5,574 nt of DNA from Candidatus Hydrothermarchaeota archaeon (GTDB lineage Archaea > Hydrothermarchaeota > Hydrothermarchaeia > Hydrothermarchaeales > WAQR01): positions 1 to 5,574 of the forward strand of contig WAQR01000245.1 of assembly GCA_015520145.1 (NCBI GenBank). The letters are read 5' to 3'. How positions within the stretch are numbered: the first letter of the stretch is position 1; each line of letters begins with the position of its first letter. The notes beneath the pieces are model-generated. The model saw only the letters and a list, made by a program, of their open reading frames with translations. It was not told where the DNA came from and ran no database searches. Shown here in pieces: positions 5,442 through 5,574 of the stretch. A program made the position numbers and the translations under genes.

Positions 5442-5574
5442 TTACTTGTGCACAATCATAACCGGACACGAAGATGTCCTTATAACCTTCTCGGCGACAC
5501 TTCCAAGAAGGAAGCGGTCAAGCCCTGTCCTGCCAGCAGTTCCCATCACAATCAAATCCACTTTCTTCTCTTTA
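5442..5574 (-). CDS. Universal stress protein (UspA family), C-terminal 43 residues only
   Basis: Only the end of this gene is present; the 5' part lies beyond the window. The reading frame ends at a TAA at 5442-5444. The fragment begins KEKKVDLIVMGTAGRTGLDR and holds the ATP-binding UspA signature G-x2-G-x9-G-S (MG-TA-G, nine residues, then Gly-Ser in LLGSVAEKV), followed by the typical closing strand SCPVMIVHK. This places it in the ATP-binding branch of the Usp family, small cytoplasmic proteins linked to stress and energy status. It is upstream of the four-CBS gene with 21 nt between them, so the two are probably co-transcribed. Whether it is a single or tandem Usp cannot be seen. Confidence 0.92.
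   Translation of the reverse strand, partial: KEKKVDLIVMGTAGRTGLDRFLLGSVAEKVIRTSSCPVMIVHK

Overview
The window looks like chromosomal DNA of a euryarchaeon, most likely a methanogen or an anaerobic methane/alkane-oxidising relative (Methanomicrobia-like). The evidence is the gene content: archaeosine synthase (ArcS, an archaeal tRNA-modification enzyme), a CooC-type nickel ATPase for CO dehydrogenase, a PAC2-family proteasome-associated protein ending in a HbYX-like tail, a NurA nuclease, and a four-CBS protein behind a UspA protein. Archaeal TATA-like boxes sit about 25 bp before predicted transcript starts, some genes appear leaderless and others have GGAGGT-type ribosome binding sites, and Arg is mostly AGG/AGA with frequent ATA for Ile. 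The species cannot be named from the sequence alone.

Layout. (1) 1-1547, minus: arcS, cut at its C-terminus by the window edge. (2) 1548-1623: a compact divergent promoter with one AT-rich box that could serve both directions and a 10-bp tandem repeat. (3) 1624-2364, plus: cooC. (4) 2365-2416: a convergent gap with an 8-bp-stem hairpin, a second overlapping inverted repeat, and a perfect 12-bp tandem duplication covering the end of the next gene. (5) 2417-2647, minus: an unrecognised basic 76-residue protein with its own SD and TATA-like box. (6) 2648-2771: a divergent promoter region with a separate TATA-like box for each side. (7) 2772-3512 and 3534-4571, plus: a PAC2/PbaB-like gene followed after 21 nt by nurA, a probable two-gene operon. 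(8) 4590-5420 and 5442-5574, minus: the 3' end of a universal stress protein gene followed after 21 nt by a four-CBS protein gene, probably co-transcribed.

How the genes relate. There is no single pathway here; the window is mainly housekeeping and accessory-housekeeping genes in small transcription units: tRNA modification, CODH/ACS metallocentre maturation, proteasome control, DNA end processing, and nucleotide-sensing or stress response. The least ordinary points are the PbaB-like protein with a C-terminal Met-Tyr-Arg tail placed directly ahead of nurA (with no herA in view), the orphan 76-residue gene with its duplicated stop region, the shared arcS/cooC promoter, and the unequal ligand motifs of the CBS domains. 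I see no CRISPR array, insertion sequence, tRNA, rRNA or clear mobile element.
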